A stretch of 62,070 nt of DNA from Streptomyces sp. DI166 (GTDB lineage: Bacteria; Actinomycetota; Actinomycetes; Streptomycetales; Streptomycetaceae). Shown here one piece after another: positions 18,364-26,115 of the stretch. The notes below the pieces were generated by a model. The model had not been told where the DNA came from and ran no database searches. It was given only the letters and a program-made list of their open reading frames with translations. The stretch's first letter is position 1; every line of letters begins with the position of its first letter. Made by a program: the position numbers and the translations under genes. The DNA lies in contig NZ_FLSP01000046.1 in NCBI RefSeq assembly GCF_900091315.1, positions 1 through 62,070 on the forward strand, read 5' to 3'.

Positions 18364-18398
18364 TGGCATGATTGCCAAGCTTCGATAGGATCGTGCCA
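18364..18398. promoter_or_regulatory. Nested inverted repeats between oxidoreductase and GlxA regulator
   Basis: TGGCA-TGAT-TGCCA (18364-18377) is a perfect 5-base-arm palindrome. In addition TGGCATGAT pairs with ATCGTGCCA (18390-18398), with one mismatch. Both lie in the 71-base gap between divergent starts, so they are good candidate sites for the GlxA-type regulator to control itself and the oxidoreductase. Confidence 0.5.
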
Positions 18399-19345
18399 TG
18401 GTCAAGGAACGCGTGGTCGTGCTGGCGCTGGACGGCGTCTACCCCTTCGAGCTGGGCATTCCGGCCCGCATCCTCGGCGCGGCCGGGCGCTACGAGGTGC
18501 TGACCTGCTCGGTGGACGGCCGCCCGGTGCGCACGAACGCCGACTTCACGGTCGGTGTAGAGCACGGGCCGGAGCTGCTGGCCACCGCCGACACGGTGGT
18601 CGTCGCCGCGATCGACCCGTGGTGTCTGACCGAGCGGCTCCCGGACGAGGTCACCGAGGCCCTGGCGCTGATCCGTCCCGAGGCCCGGATCGTCTCGATC
18701 TGCACGGGTGCCTTCGTGCTGGCGGCGGCCGGGCTCCTCGACGGGCACCGGGCCACCACGCACTGGCACCTCGCCGACCACTTCCGGCGGCTGTATCCGC
18801 ACATCGAACTCGACCCCGATGTGCTGTTCGTCGACGACGGCCGGATCCTGACCTCGGCCGGGGCCGCCTCCGGGGTCGATGTGTGCCTGCACATCGTGCG
18901 CAAGGACCACGGCAGCGAACTCGCCAACTTCGTCGCCCGCAGCTGTGTCGTGCCGCCGTTCCGGGAGGGCGGGCAGGCGCAGTACATCCAGCAGCCGGTA
19001 CCGCAGCCGGGCGGCTCCAGCACGGCGGCCACCCGGGCCTGGGCGCTGGAACGCCTCGGTGAGCCGCTGACCCTGGCCGATCTCGCGGCGCACGCGCGGA
19101 TGAGCCTGCGCACCTTCGCGCGCCGCTTCAACGACGAGGTGGGCCTGAGCCCGGGGCGCTGGCTGATCCAGCAGCGGATCGCGCGGGCCCGGCATCTGCT
19201 GGAGGCCAGCGACCTGTCGGTGGACCACATCGCGGGAGAGGTCGGCTTCGCCACGGGGGCCTCGCTGCGACAGCATCTGCACGCCGCGATCGGGGTGTCG
19301 CCGCAGGCGTACCGGCGTACGTTCCAGGAGTCGCGCCGCGCCTGA
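18398..19345 (+). CDS. GlxA family transcriptional regulator (DJ-1/PfpI plus AraC)
   Basis: 315 residues. Residues 5-170 are a DJ-1/PfpI domain with the nucleophile-elbow Cys in VSICTGAFVLAAAGLL near residue 107. Residues 215-312 are an AraC-type domain with two helix-turn-helices (LADLAAHARMSLRTFARRF and VDHIAGEVGFATGASLRQHL). Such regulators usually activate or repress neighbouring oxidoreductase genes; the ligand is unknown. The ATG at 18398 overlaps the end of the palindromic control region. Confidence 0.9.
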   Translation: MVKERVVVLALDGVYPFELGIPARILGAAGRYEVLTCSVDGRPVRTNADFTVGVEHGPELLATADTVVVAAIDPWCLTERLPDEVTEALALIRPEARIVSICTGAFVLAAAGLLDGHRATTHWHLADHFRRLYPHIELDPDVLFVDDGRILTSAGAASGVDVCLHIVRKDHGSELANFVARSCVVPPFREGGQAQYIQQPVPQPGGSSTAATRAWALERLGEPLTLADLAAHARMSLRTFARRFNDEVGLSPGRWLIQQRIARARHLLEASDLSVDHIAGEVGFATGASLRQHLHAAIGVSPQAYRRTFQESRRA

Positions 19346-19406
19346 ACGTTTGGGCGTGCCGCCGCGTCGGAGGGATGCAGAAAGAAGCGGCGGACCAGGG
19401 GTGGGT

Positions 19407-20221
19407 ATGCGAAGCAGGCTGATGGCGGTGGCGTTCGGGGTGCTGGCGGTCGCGGTGACGGCGGTGGGGTGCGACGAGAATGAGGACACGCGCGTCGTCG
19501 ACGACGCGGCGTCGGCTCCGGCCACCGCGTACTCCGGGCCGCTGAGCGACTCCGCGGAGCGGGCGCTGGAGTGCGAAAGCAAGGTCTTCTCCAAGGGTGG
19601 CGCCGACCGGTGGGGCGAGGGCGACGCGGGCGCGAGCCCGGAGGAAGGGCTGAAGCTCTACTTCGAGATCGAACAGCCCGATGTGCCGCGCACCGGGTAC
19701 CGCGAGGAGCGGCGGGAGGGGGACCGGGTGCTGTACTCCCTCGACGTGGACGGACGTACGAAGGTCGCGGTGATCGTCGCCAAGGGCGGGGAGGGGCGGC
19801 CGGGTTGGGGGCCGGAGAGCAGCGCGCAGTGCGATCCGGCCGAGCTTCCGGAGAGCTATACCGACAGTGGGCCGTACGAGATCTGGACCGACGAGCGCGG
19901 GCGGCGCGTCCCGGTCACCGAGGTGCACAGCGGTGAGGGTGCCGAGCACTGCGACTGGCAGAAGGCGCACGTGCTGTCGACCGGGTGGGGAAGGGGGGCC
20001 GCCTCTTCGCCCGGGATCCGGAGGGGGTGCTGCCGCCGGGGTCCCTGACGGCTCGCTATGACGGTTCCGCCCGTCTGCCGGGCGATGCGCGGGACACCGG
20101 GTATCGGTACGGGGACTGGGAGTTGTGGCTGAGTGACGCCACCCCGACGAAGGCGTACGTCCGCACGCCGGACGGGGTGGAGGCGTGGCCCGCGACGAAG
20201 GAGGGCTTCGGCTGCCGCTAG
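19407..20221 (+). pseudogene. Lipoprotein gene with a single-base frameshift
   Basis: The protein starts MRSRLMAV at 19407, with a lipoprotein signal ending in the lipobox AVGC near residue 22. The first frame is open to 20048, but its sequence stops looking like protein after KAHVLSTGW. The sensible continuation (KGGRLFARDPEG and onwards, ending EGFGCR at 20221) lies in another frame. Adding one G to the run GGGG at 19987-19990 joins the two as STGWGKGGRLF. Either the G is lost in this sequence or the gene is broken. Restored length is about 271 residues. Family not recognised. Confidence 0.7.
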
Positions 20222-20515
20222 TTCGTGCCGCGAGGCTTTTCCTCGCCCCCGCCGCCCCTACCCTCCCCCAGAGGGGGGACCCCCACCGTCTCCTGGGGGC
20301 TCCGCCCCCAGACCCCCAATCGGCCCTGAACGGGCCTCGTCCTCAAACGCCGGACAGGCTGAAAGCGGGGGCAGAGCCCCTGATCTCAGGGGCGCGGGGA
20401 ACTGCGCGAACAACCCCCACCCACCCGCACCCGAAACACAACCCCTCGGGGTCGAAGGGGCGAAGCCCCTGGAGGACGGGTCGGGTAGGGGCGGCGGGGG
20501 CGAAACACCTCCGGC
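20222..20515. repeat. Streptomyces-type G/C-rich interspersed repeats between convergent genes
   Basis: The gap holds several palindromic units. CTCCCCCAGAGGGGGGACCC starts at 20263, CTGGGGGCTCCGCCCCCAG is at 20293-20311, and GGGGCGAAGCCCC lies near 20458. The unit GGGGCGCGGGGAACTGCGCG at 20391 and the segment around TCAAACGCCGGACAGGCTG at 20342 are sequence types scattered through many Streptomyces genomes. The unit at 20263 recurs in reverse orientation inside the MITE at 49621. The block lies after two convergent genes and probably ends transcription from both sides. Confidence 0.7.
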
Positions 20516-21085
20516 TCACCGACTGCGATGCAGCGCGACCAGCAACTGCCAGACCTGGTCCGCCACTTCCTCCGCGGTCGCCTCGATCAGCCCGTGCAGC
20601 CAGTCCGCCAGGACACCCGCGAAGGTCGCGGTGACGGCCGACGCGACCAGCGGCGCGTCCGGCGCCCCGGCCAGCTGCCGTTCGCGAAGGCTGTACGCCC
20701 TCAGATCGCGGTGGAGCAGACGGCCGAGCGGCCCGCCGCCTCCCGGCGTGAGGAGTTCCTGGTACAACGCGGCGTGCGGGGCGAGGGACCGGAAGAACCC
20801 CACCAGCGCGGGCGGCGCGTGCACCGGGTCGGGGCGGCCCCGCCAGGCGTGCAGCGCTTCCACCGCCTCGCGGACCACGTCCGCGCAGGCGTCGACGGCC
20901 AGTGCCTCCAGGCCGTCGTAGTGCAGGTAGAACGTGGCCCGGCCGATGCCGGCCCGGCGCACCACCGCGGCCACCGAGACCCGGGAAAGCGGTCGCTCGG
21001 TGCACTCGTCGAGCAGCGCCTGCCGCAGTCGCCGCCGGGTGCGCGCGGCCCTGGGGTCCTCGGGCGGCGCCGTCGGGTCGCTCAC
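20516..21085 (-). CDS. TetR family transcriptional repressor
   Basis: 189 residues. The N-terminal helix-turn-helix is LSRVSVAAVVRRAGIGRATFYLHYDGLEAL (residues 33-62), the classic TetR pattern. The C-terminal part is a helical ligand domain. The GTG start overlaps the stop of the DUF1304 gene by four bases (GTGA), so the two form one operon. A double palindrome in the operon promoter (21465-21503) is the likely operator, so the protein probably represses its own operon. Confidence 0.9.
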   Translation of the reverse strand: MSDPTAPPEDPRAARTRRRLRQALLDECTERPLSRVSVAAVVRRAGIGRATFYLHYDGLEALAVDACADVVREAVEALHAWRGRPDPVHAPPALVGFFRSLAPHAALYQELLTPGGGGPLGRLLHRDLRAYSLRERQLAGAPDAPLVASAVTATFAGVLADWLHGLIEATAEEVADQVWQLLVALHRSR

Positions 21086-21444
21086 CCCGCCGCCAGGACG
21101 GCGGCCAGGGCCAGTGCGCCGGGCAGCGCCTGGGCCAGCAGGATCCGCGGGTTGGCGGTGGCCGCGCCGTACACGCCCGCGACCACCACGCAGACGAGGA
21201 AGAAGATCTGGACGTCATGGCCCGTGGGGTCGGCCGCGATCAGGCCCCAGACCAGTCCGGCCGCCAGAAAGCCGTTGTAGAGGCCCTGGTTGGCGGCCAG
21301 CGGCGCGGTGGTCCGGGCGAGCTGTGGATCGAAACCGTGGAGTGAACGCCCCGGCGCCTTCTGCCATAGGAACATCTCCAGCACCAGGATGTAGAAGTGC
21401 AGCGCGGCCACCAGCCCCACCAGCACCTTCGCGAGTGTTTCCAC
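21082..21444 (-). CDS. DUF1304 integral membrane protein
   Basis: 120 residues with four hydrophobic segments (near 5-25, 58-72, 77-95 and 100-118). The N-terminal LVGLVAALHFYILVLEMFLW and the central NQGLYNGFLAAGL are DUF1304 signatures. Function unknown; TetR-linked copies suggest a response to a small molecule. GTG start at 21444 behind GGAGAGGG. Operon with the TetR gene downstream. Confidence 0.85.
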   Translation of the reverse strand: METLAKVLVGLVAALHFYILVLEMFLWQKAPGRSLHGFDPQLARTTAPLAANQGLYNGFLAAGLVWGLIAADPTGHDVQIFFLVCVVVAGVYGAATANPRILLAQALPGALALAAVLAAG

Positions 21445-21464
21445 GGAATTCCCTCTCCTAGACT

Positions 21465-21503
21465 CCTGGACAGGTGTCCACTATAGCTGGACACCTGTCC
21501 AGG
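21465..21503 (-). promoter_or_regulatory. Double-palindrome TetR operator over the DUF1304-TetR promoter
   Basis: CCTGGACAGGTGTCCA (21465-21480) and its exact reverse complement (21488-21503) surround the 7-base spacer CTATAGC. Each arm is itself a near palindrome, TGGACA-N2-TGTCCA. Read leftwards, TATAGT covers the spacer and fits a -10 element, with TTCGAT 18 bases upstream as a weak -35. A bound TetR dimer pair would block RNA polymerase. Confidence 0.75.
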
Positions 21504-21716
21504 ATCGAATCCGACTGATTCCAGGCGGAGAGTGACGGAACGCTCACCTCCACCGACCGGGCCTGGTTGATCCTTTTGCCCCCGAACCCGATAAGCTCCC
21601 CCACGGCGCTGCGAGTTGACCCGTCACCCCCTGGGTTCACTCGTGGTGCGTACTCATGAGTGCGTCCCCCCTTGCACGCCCCCCCTTGTTCGATCGTGTT
21701 GGTTCGAAGGATGCAG

Positions 21717-23435
21717 ATGGAACTCGCCACTCCGCCCCCGGCGGCGCGGGCCCCTGTCGCCTGGTACAGCTGGTGGCTGATGCCGCTGGCTTTAGGAGGC
21801 GGGACGGTAGCCGCGACATTCATGAGCTCCGAACGAATAACCGCCGCGGTCGCCGGCGCCGCGGCCACCGCGGCAGGCACCGCGTGTGTACGGCTCCTGC
21901 TCCGCACCCGGACCCAACTCGGCCGCGCCGAAGCCTCCTTCCGCGCCCAGCAGGCCGAGCACTCCCAGCAGTGGCAGCAGCATGTGGCGGGCCTGGAGCG
22001 GAAGTTCGCGGCCGAACGGGTGGCCCTGGACGGTGAACGCGCCGCCATGGAGAGCCGCCTGAACGAGCAGGCGGGCGAGTACGAGGCCCGGCTCGCCGAG
22101 CAGACCCGGCTCTTCGAGGAGCGGCTGGCCGGACAGGCCACGTCCTACGAGGCCCAACTCGCCGACCAGGCCGAGGGATTCAAGGAGCAGCTGGCCGACC
22201 AGCACGAGGCCGTCGCCCGCCTCGCCGGGGAGCAGCTTCCCCAGGCGCTGGAGCGGCTGCGGGCCGGTGACGCCGTGGACGACCTGCTTCCGGTCGTCAG
22301 TGAGCACACCAAGGTCAGCAAGGAACTCCGGGCCGAACTGCGCAAGGTGCTGCGCACCTCCCTGATCGGCGTCGAGACCGAGTTCAACCGCTCGACCTCC
22401 GCCGAACAGGCCGTGATCAGTATCGGCAACCGGATCCACGTCCTGACCAGCAAGCTGCGCGGACGCCTGCACGAGATGCAGGGCGAGCACGGGCGGCTGC
22501 CGTCCGTGGCGCGCGGCCTGATGGAGCTGGACCAGGCGATCGGCCCCGCCGACTGTCTCGCCGCCAGCGTCGGCGTGCTCGGCGGCTCGGACCGTCCGGG
22601 ACGCCAGTGGCAGGAGCCCCAGCGCCTGCTCAGCGTGGTCCGCGGCGGTATCGGCCGGATCAAGGACTTCCACCGCGTCGAGGTACGGCACCTGCCCGAA
22701 CTCGGCGTCGACGGCGGTCTGGTGGACCACCTCACGCTGATCTTCGCCCATCTGCTGGACAACGCGGCCCGCTACTCGCCGCCCACCGAGCCGGTGGTCG
22801 TCTCCGGCAAGGAGGTGCCCAACGGCGTCGGCATCGAGATCCAGGACTCGGGCAAGGGCCTGAGCGAGGAGAAGAAGCGCGAGGCCGAGCACGCGCTCGC
22901 CGGCACCGCGCCCGGCGCGGGTCTCGGCGGTATCTCGGAGGACGCCAGCATCGGCCTCCGTGTCGTCGGCACCCTGGCCCGCCGCTACGGCATCCGCGTC
23001 ACCTTCGCGGACTCCCCGTGGCTCGGTACCTCGGTGGTCGTGGTGGTCCCGCACAAGTACTTCAGCCCGCTCCCGGCGTCCGCCGCGGCCACCGCACCGG
23101 CGGCCCCGGCGGCGACGGAGTCCGCCCCCCGTACCGCCGTGGCCGCCGAGCCGGCCGCCACGGTCGCGGGGGACGCCGTCGACACCACGCCCGGAGGACT
23201 GCCCCGGCGCCGCAGCAAGCGGAGCGAGGCGGCCCGTCACGAGCCGGCCGAACGCACCGAAAGCAGTGAGGGGACCGCGGTCGCGGCCGTCCCGCCGGAC
23301 GCCTCCTTCGCCGGCCTGGCCGCCTTCGCCACCGCCGGCCGGGAGTCCGACGGCGACAGCGGGTCCGGCGCCGACGTCACCGCCGGACGCGAGTCCACCG
23401 AGCACCACACCGAAGAGAGCGACAAGTCCGTATGA
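21717..23435 (+). CDS. cvnA: Conservon sensor kinase-like protein CvnA
   Basis: 572 residues from ATG 21717 (GAAGG six bases upstream). Two membrane segments lie at residues 15-65. A coiled coil follows, with repeats of the type LAEQ..LFEERLAGQ (about 80-170). The ATPase domain of histidine kinase type is at about 340-445: N box HLLDNAARYSPP, G1 DSGKGLSEE, G2 region GLRVVGTLARRYGI. I see no clear phospho-acceptor His box, as usual for CvnA. A long Ala/Pro/Glu-rich tail ends the protein. CvnA, B, C and D are thought to form a membrane-linked complex resembling eukaryotic G-protein signalling. It overlaps cvnB by four bases. Confidence 0.88.
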   Translation: MELATPPPAARAPVAWYSWWLMPLALGGGTVAATFMSSERITAAVAGAAATAAGTACVRLLLRTRTQLGRAEASFRAQQAEHSQQWQQHVAGLERKFAAERVALDGERAAMESRLNEQAGEYEARLAEQTRLFEERLAGQATSYEAQLADQAEGFKEQLADQHEAVARLAGEQLPQALERLRAGDAVDDLLPVVSEHTKVSKELRAELRKVLRTSLIGVETEFNRSTSAEQAVISIGNRIHVLTSKLRGRLHEMQGEHGRLPSVARGLMELDQAIGPADCLAASVGVLGGSDRPGRQWQEPQRLLSVVRGGIGRIKDFHRVEVRHLPELGVDGGLVDHLTLIFAHLLDNAARYSPPTEPVVVSGKEVPNGVGIEIQDSGKGLSEEKKREAEHALAGTAPGAGLGGISEDASIGLRVVGTLARRYGIRVTFADSPWLGTSVVVVVPHKYFSPLPASAAATAPAAPAATESAPRTAVAAEPAATVAGDAVDTTPGGLPRRRSKRSEAARHEPAERTESSEGTAVAAVPPDASFAGLAAFATAGRESDGDSGSGADVTAGRESTEHHTEESDKSV

Positions 23436-23842
23436 CGCAGCAGGGAACCGACGTGAGCTGGGCGCTCCGCGATCTCGTGGAGTCCATCCCGGAGATCCGT
23501 TTCGCCCTGGTGGCCTCCAGCGACGGCAAGGCCATCACCTCCTACGGCGCCGAAGACCCCGACGACGTCGACCGCTTCGCCGCCGTGGTGGCCGGCCTGC
23601 AGGCGCTGGCCCAGCCGGTCGCCGAGCAGTTCCCCAAATACGCGGGGCAGTTGCGGCTGGCGATGATCGAGGTCGACGGCGGTCACCTGTTCGTCGTACG
23701 GGCCGGAGTGGAGACGTATCTCGGCGTCCTTGCCCGTGAGGGCCTCGACCAGGGGCTCCTCGGACACCAGATGCGGGACCTGGCGCGCAGAATGGGCGAG
23801 TTGCTGGGCACCACTCCGCGCCTGGAGGAGCACTCTGGATGA
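23432..23842 (+). CDS. cvnB: Roadblock/LC7 domain protein CvnB
   Basis: 136 residues of roadblock/LC7 fold (IPEIRFALVASSDGKAITSYG, then a helix and HLFVVRAGVETYLGVLA). These small proteins act as GTPase partners or activators in prokaryotic systems such as MglB. The ATG overlaps the stop of cvnA, and its own stop overlaps cvnC by four bases, so translation is coupled. Confidence 0.9.
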   Translation: MTQQGTDVSWALRDLVESIPEIRFALVASSDGKAITSYGAEDPDDVDRFAAVVAGLQALAQPVAEQFPKYAGQLRLAMIEVDGGHLFVVRAGVETYLGVLAREGLDQGLLGHQMRDLARRMGELLGTTPRLEEHSG

Positions 23843-24210
23843 GTGCTCCCCGCCGGCCCACGGACCCGTCCGGTCTTGAGCGCTACTACGTCCTGACGAA
23901 GGGGCGCAGCGGACCGGGCGGTTCGGCGTCGAGCCTCGACGTGGCGACCCTCATCGTCTCCCGCGTGGCCCCCTTACCGGGCATGCAGCACGAGCACGAG
24001 GAGATCCTCCGGCGCTGCCGTGATCCGCTGTCGGTCGCCGAACTCGGCGCCCACCTCGGATTGCCCTTCAACATTCTCGCGGTGCTGCTGGCGGATCTGC
24101 TGGAGGCAGGTCGCGTCGAAGCCCGTGACCCCATTCCGGTGCACGGCGCCGGCCGAGGGCCCGACCTCGCGCTCCTTGAGGAGGTACTCAGTGGACTTGA
24201 AAGGCTTTGA
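23839..24210 (+). CDS. cvnC: DUF742 protein CvnC
   Basis: 123 residues with the DUF742 pattern: YYVLTKGRS near residue 18, then a winged-helix-like segment (CRDPLSVAELGAHLGLPFNILAVLLADLLEAG) and the DPIP motif near residue 97. Its role in the conservon complex is not known in detail. The stop lies 20 bases inside the next gene, so this is a tight operon. Confidence 0.9.
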   Translation: MSAPRRPTDPSGLERYYVLTKGRSGPGGSASSLDVATLIVSRVAPLPGMQHEHEEILRRCRDPLSVAELGAHLGLPFNILAVLLADLLEAGRVEARDPIPVHGAGRGPDLALLEEVLSGLERL

Positions 24211-24796
24211 TCACCCCGGCGAGCTGTCGGCCGGTGGGACCCGTTCGGTGAAGGTGATGATCGCCGGCGGGTTCGGCACCGGGAAGACCACGATGGTCCG
24301 CTCGGTCAGTGACATCAAGCCGCTCACCACGGAGGAGACCCTCACCCAGGCGAGCGCCGACGTCGACCATCTGATCGGGGTCGCCGACAAGACGGAGACG
24401 ACCGTCAGCCTCGACTTCGGCAAGATCAGCATCAACGACTCACTGATGCTGTACCTGTTCGGGACCCCGGGCCAGGAGCGCTTCTGGTTCCTGTGGAACG
24501 GCCTGTTCAAGGGTGCGCTCGGCGCGGTCGTGCTGGTCGACACCCGGCGGCTGGCCTCCAGCTTCCGGGCGATCGAGGAGATGGAGCGGCAGGACGTGCC
24601 GTTCGTCATCGCGCTCAATGTCTTCCCCGACTCCAAGGACCACCCCATCGAGGAGATCCGGGACGCGCTCGACATCTCGCCGCAGACGCCGATCGTGGTC
24701 TGCGACGCCCGCGACCGTGCCTCCAGCCGTGATGTGCTGATCACCCTGATGCGCCATCTGATGGAACGATCCGCAGCCGCCCTGGAGCCCCGATGA
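24191..24796 (+). CDS. cvnD: Conservon small GTPase CvnD
   Basis: 201 residues from GTG 24191. Ras-like GTPase motifs: P-loop GGFGTGKTTMV near residue 25, switch region DFGKISI, G3 GTPGQERFWFLW near residue 93, and G4-like ALNVFPDS, in which the usual NKxD is replaced by NVFP. It should switch between GDP and GTP forms, with CvnB as possible regulator and CvnA as membrane platform. It overlaps both neighbours (cvnC by 20 bases, the P450 by four). Confidence 0.9.
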   Translation: MDLKGFDHPGELSAGGTRSVKVMIAGGFGTGKTTMVRSVSDIKPLTTEETLTQASADVDHLIGVADKTETTVSLDFGKISINDSLMLYLFGTPGQERFWFLWNGLFKGALGAVVLVDTRRLASSFRAIEEMERQDVPFVIALNVFPDSKDHPIEEIRDALDISPQTPIVVCDARDRASSRDVLITLMRHLMERSAAALEPR

Positions 24797-26040
24797 CCGA
24801 CCAGACCTTCGACAGTCCCGACGCCCCCCGCGGCTGCCCGGTCGCGCACGGTTCGGCCGACCTGGTCCGGCTGTACGGGGACGAGGCGGCCACCGATCCG
24901 CGCGGCATCTACGAGCGGCTGCGCAAGGAGCACGGCTCGGTCGCCCCGGTCCTGCTGGAGGGCGACATCCCGGCCTGGCTGGTCCTCGGCTACCGGGACA
25001 GCCGGCGCGTGCTCGACAATCCCCGCCAGTTCGCGCGCGACGCGCACTTCTGGCGGGACATGCGCGAGGGCCGGGTGGCGGAGAACTCCCCGCTGGTCCC
25101 GATGCTCGCCTGGCGGCCCGACTGCGTCTCGCAGGACGGCGAGGCCCACCGCAGGCTGCGCGGCGCCGTCAGCGACGGCCTCCAGGCCGCCGTGGACCGC
25201 GGCATCCGGCGCCACGCCACCCACTTCGCCAACAAGCAGATCGACACGTTCGCGAACCTCGGCCGTGCCGATCTGGTGGCGGACTTCGCCGACCTGCTGC
25301 CGATGCTGGTGGTCGCCCGCATTCTCGGTCTCGCCGAGGCCGAGGGGCGGCGTCTTGTCGAGTCCTGCGCGCAGGTGATGAAGGGCGGCGAGGACGCCGT
25401 CATGCACGACGGCGTGATCAGGGAGATCTTCGGTGAGCTCGCCGAGCGCAGGCGCACCGAACCCGGCTCCGACCTCGCCACCAACCTGCTGGAGCACCAC
25501 GCGGGGCTCGACCACGACGAGGTCGTGATGCACCTGCGCGCGATCCTGATCGCCGCGCACGTCACGACCAATCTGCTGGCCCGGGTGCTGGAGCTGGTCC
25601 TCACCGACGCCTCCCGCCTGTCCGGGCTGATCAGCGGCCAGCTGAACATCTCGGCGGTGATGGAGGAGGCCATGTGGAACTCCCCGCCGCTGGCCGTGCT
25701 GCCGGGCCGCTTCGCCGCCAGCGACGTCGAACTGGGCGGGCACCGCATCGAGGAGGGCGACCTGCTGGTGCTCGGCCTCGCGCCGGGCAACGTCGACCCC
25801 GAGATCCGGCCCGACCCGAGCGTGTCGGTGCACGGCAACCAGGCGCATCTGGCGTTCGGTTCGGGCCCGCACGAGTGCCCCGGCCAGAGCATCGGCATGT
25901 CCATCATCGAGGTCGGCGTGGACATCCTGCTGCACCGGCTGCCGGGTCTGCGTCTGGCGGTGCCGCCGGAGGAGCTCACCACGACCTCGTCCACCTGGAC
26001 CTCGCCGCTGGACAGCCTGCCGGTCGAGTTCGAGGTGTAG
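24793..26040 (+). CDS. cvnE: Cytochrome P450 of the conservon (CYP157-like), without ExxR
   Basis: 415 residues. The haem-binding loop is HLAFGSGPHECPGQSIG near residue 355, with the Cys thiolate ligand. The I-helix segment is LIAAHVTTNLLARVL near residue 255. At the K-helix, where nearly all P450s have ExxR, this protein has EEAMW (ISAVMEEAMWNSPP near residue 292). The same loss is known for CYP157 proteins in conservons. It is translationally coupled to cvnD. Substrate unknown. No CYP154-type partner P450 follows; the next gene is convergent. Confidence 0.9.
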   Translation: MTDQTFDSPDAPRGCPVAHGSADLVRLYGDEAATDPRGIYERLRKEHGSVAPVLLEGDIPAWLVLGYRDSRRVLDNPRQFARDAHFWRDMREGRVAENSPLVPMLAWRPDCVSQDGEAHRRLRGAVSDGLQAAVDRGIRRHATHFANKQIDTFANLGRADLVADFADLLPMLVVARILGLAEAEGRRLVESCAQVMKGGEDAVMHDGVIREIFGELAERRRTEPGSDLATNLLEHHAGLDHDEVVMHLRAILIAAHVTTNLLARVLELVLTDASRLSGLISGQLNISAVMEEAMWNSPPLAVLPGRFAASDVELGGHRIEEGDLLVLGLAPGNVDPEIRPDPSVSVHGNQAHLAFGSGPHECPGQSIGMSIIEVGVDILLHRLPGLRLAVPPEELTTTSSTWTSPLDSLPVEFEV

Positions 26041-26068
26041 AGCCCGACGAGGTGTGGAGCCCAATGAA

Positions 26069-26102
26069 AGAAGGCCGCTGCCCCACCGGGCAGCGGCCTT
26101 CT
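26069..26102. terminator. Bidirectional terminator after the conservon
   Basis: A perfect 15-base stem (AGAAGGCCGCTGCCC with its complement) closes over a CACC loop between two convergent genes. Transcripts from the left would end in TTCTCGC and from the right in TTCTTTCATT, so it can serve both. Confidence 0.85.
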
Positions 26103-26115
26103 CGCATGCGCGGGC

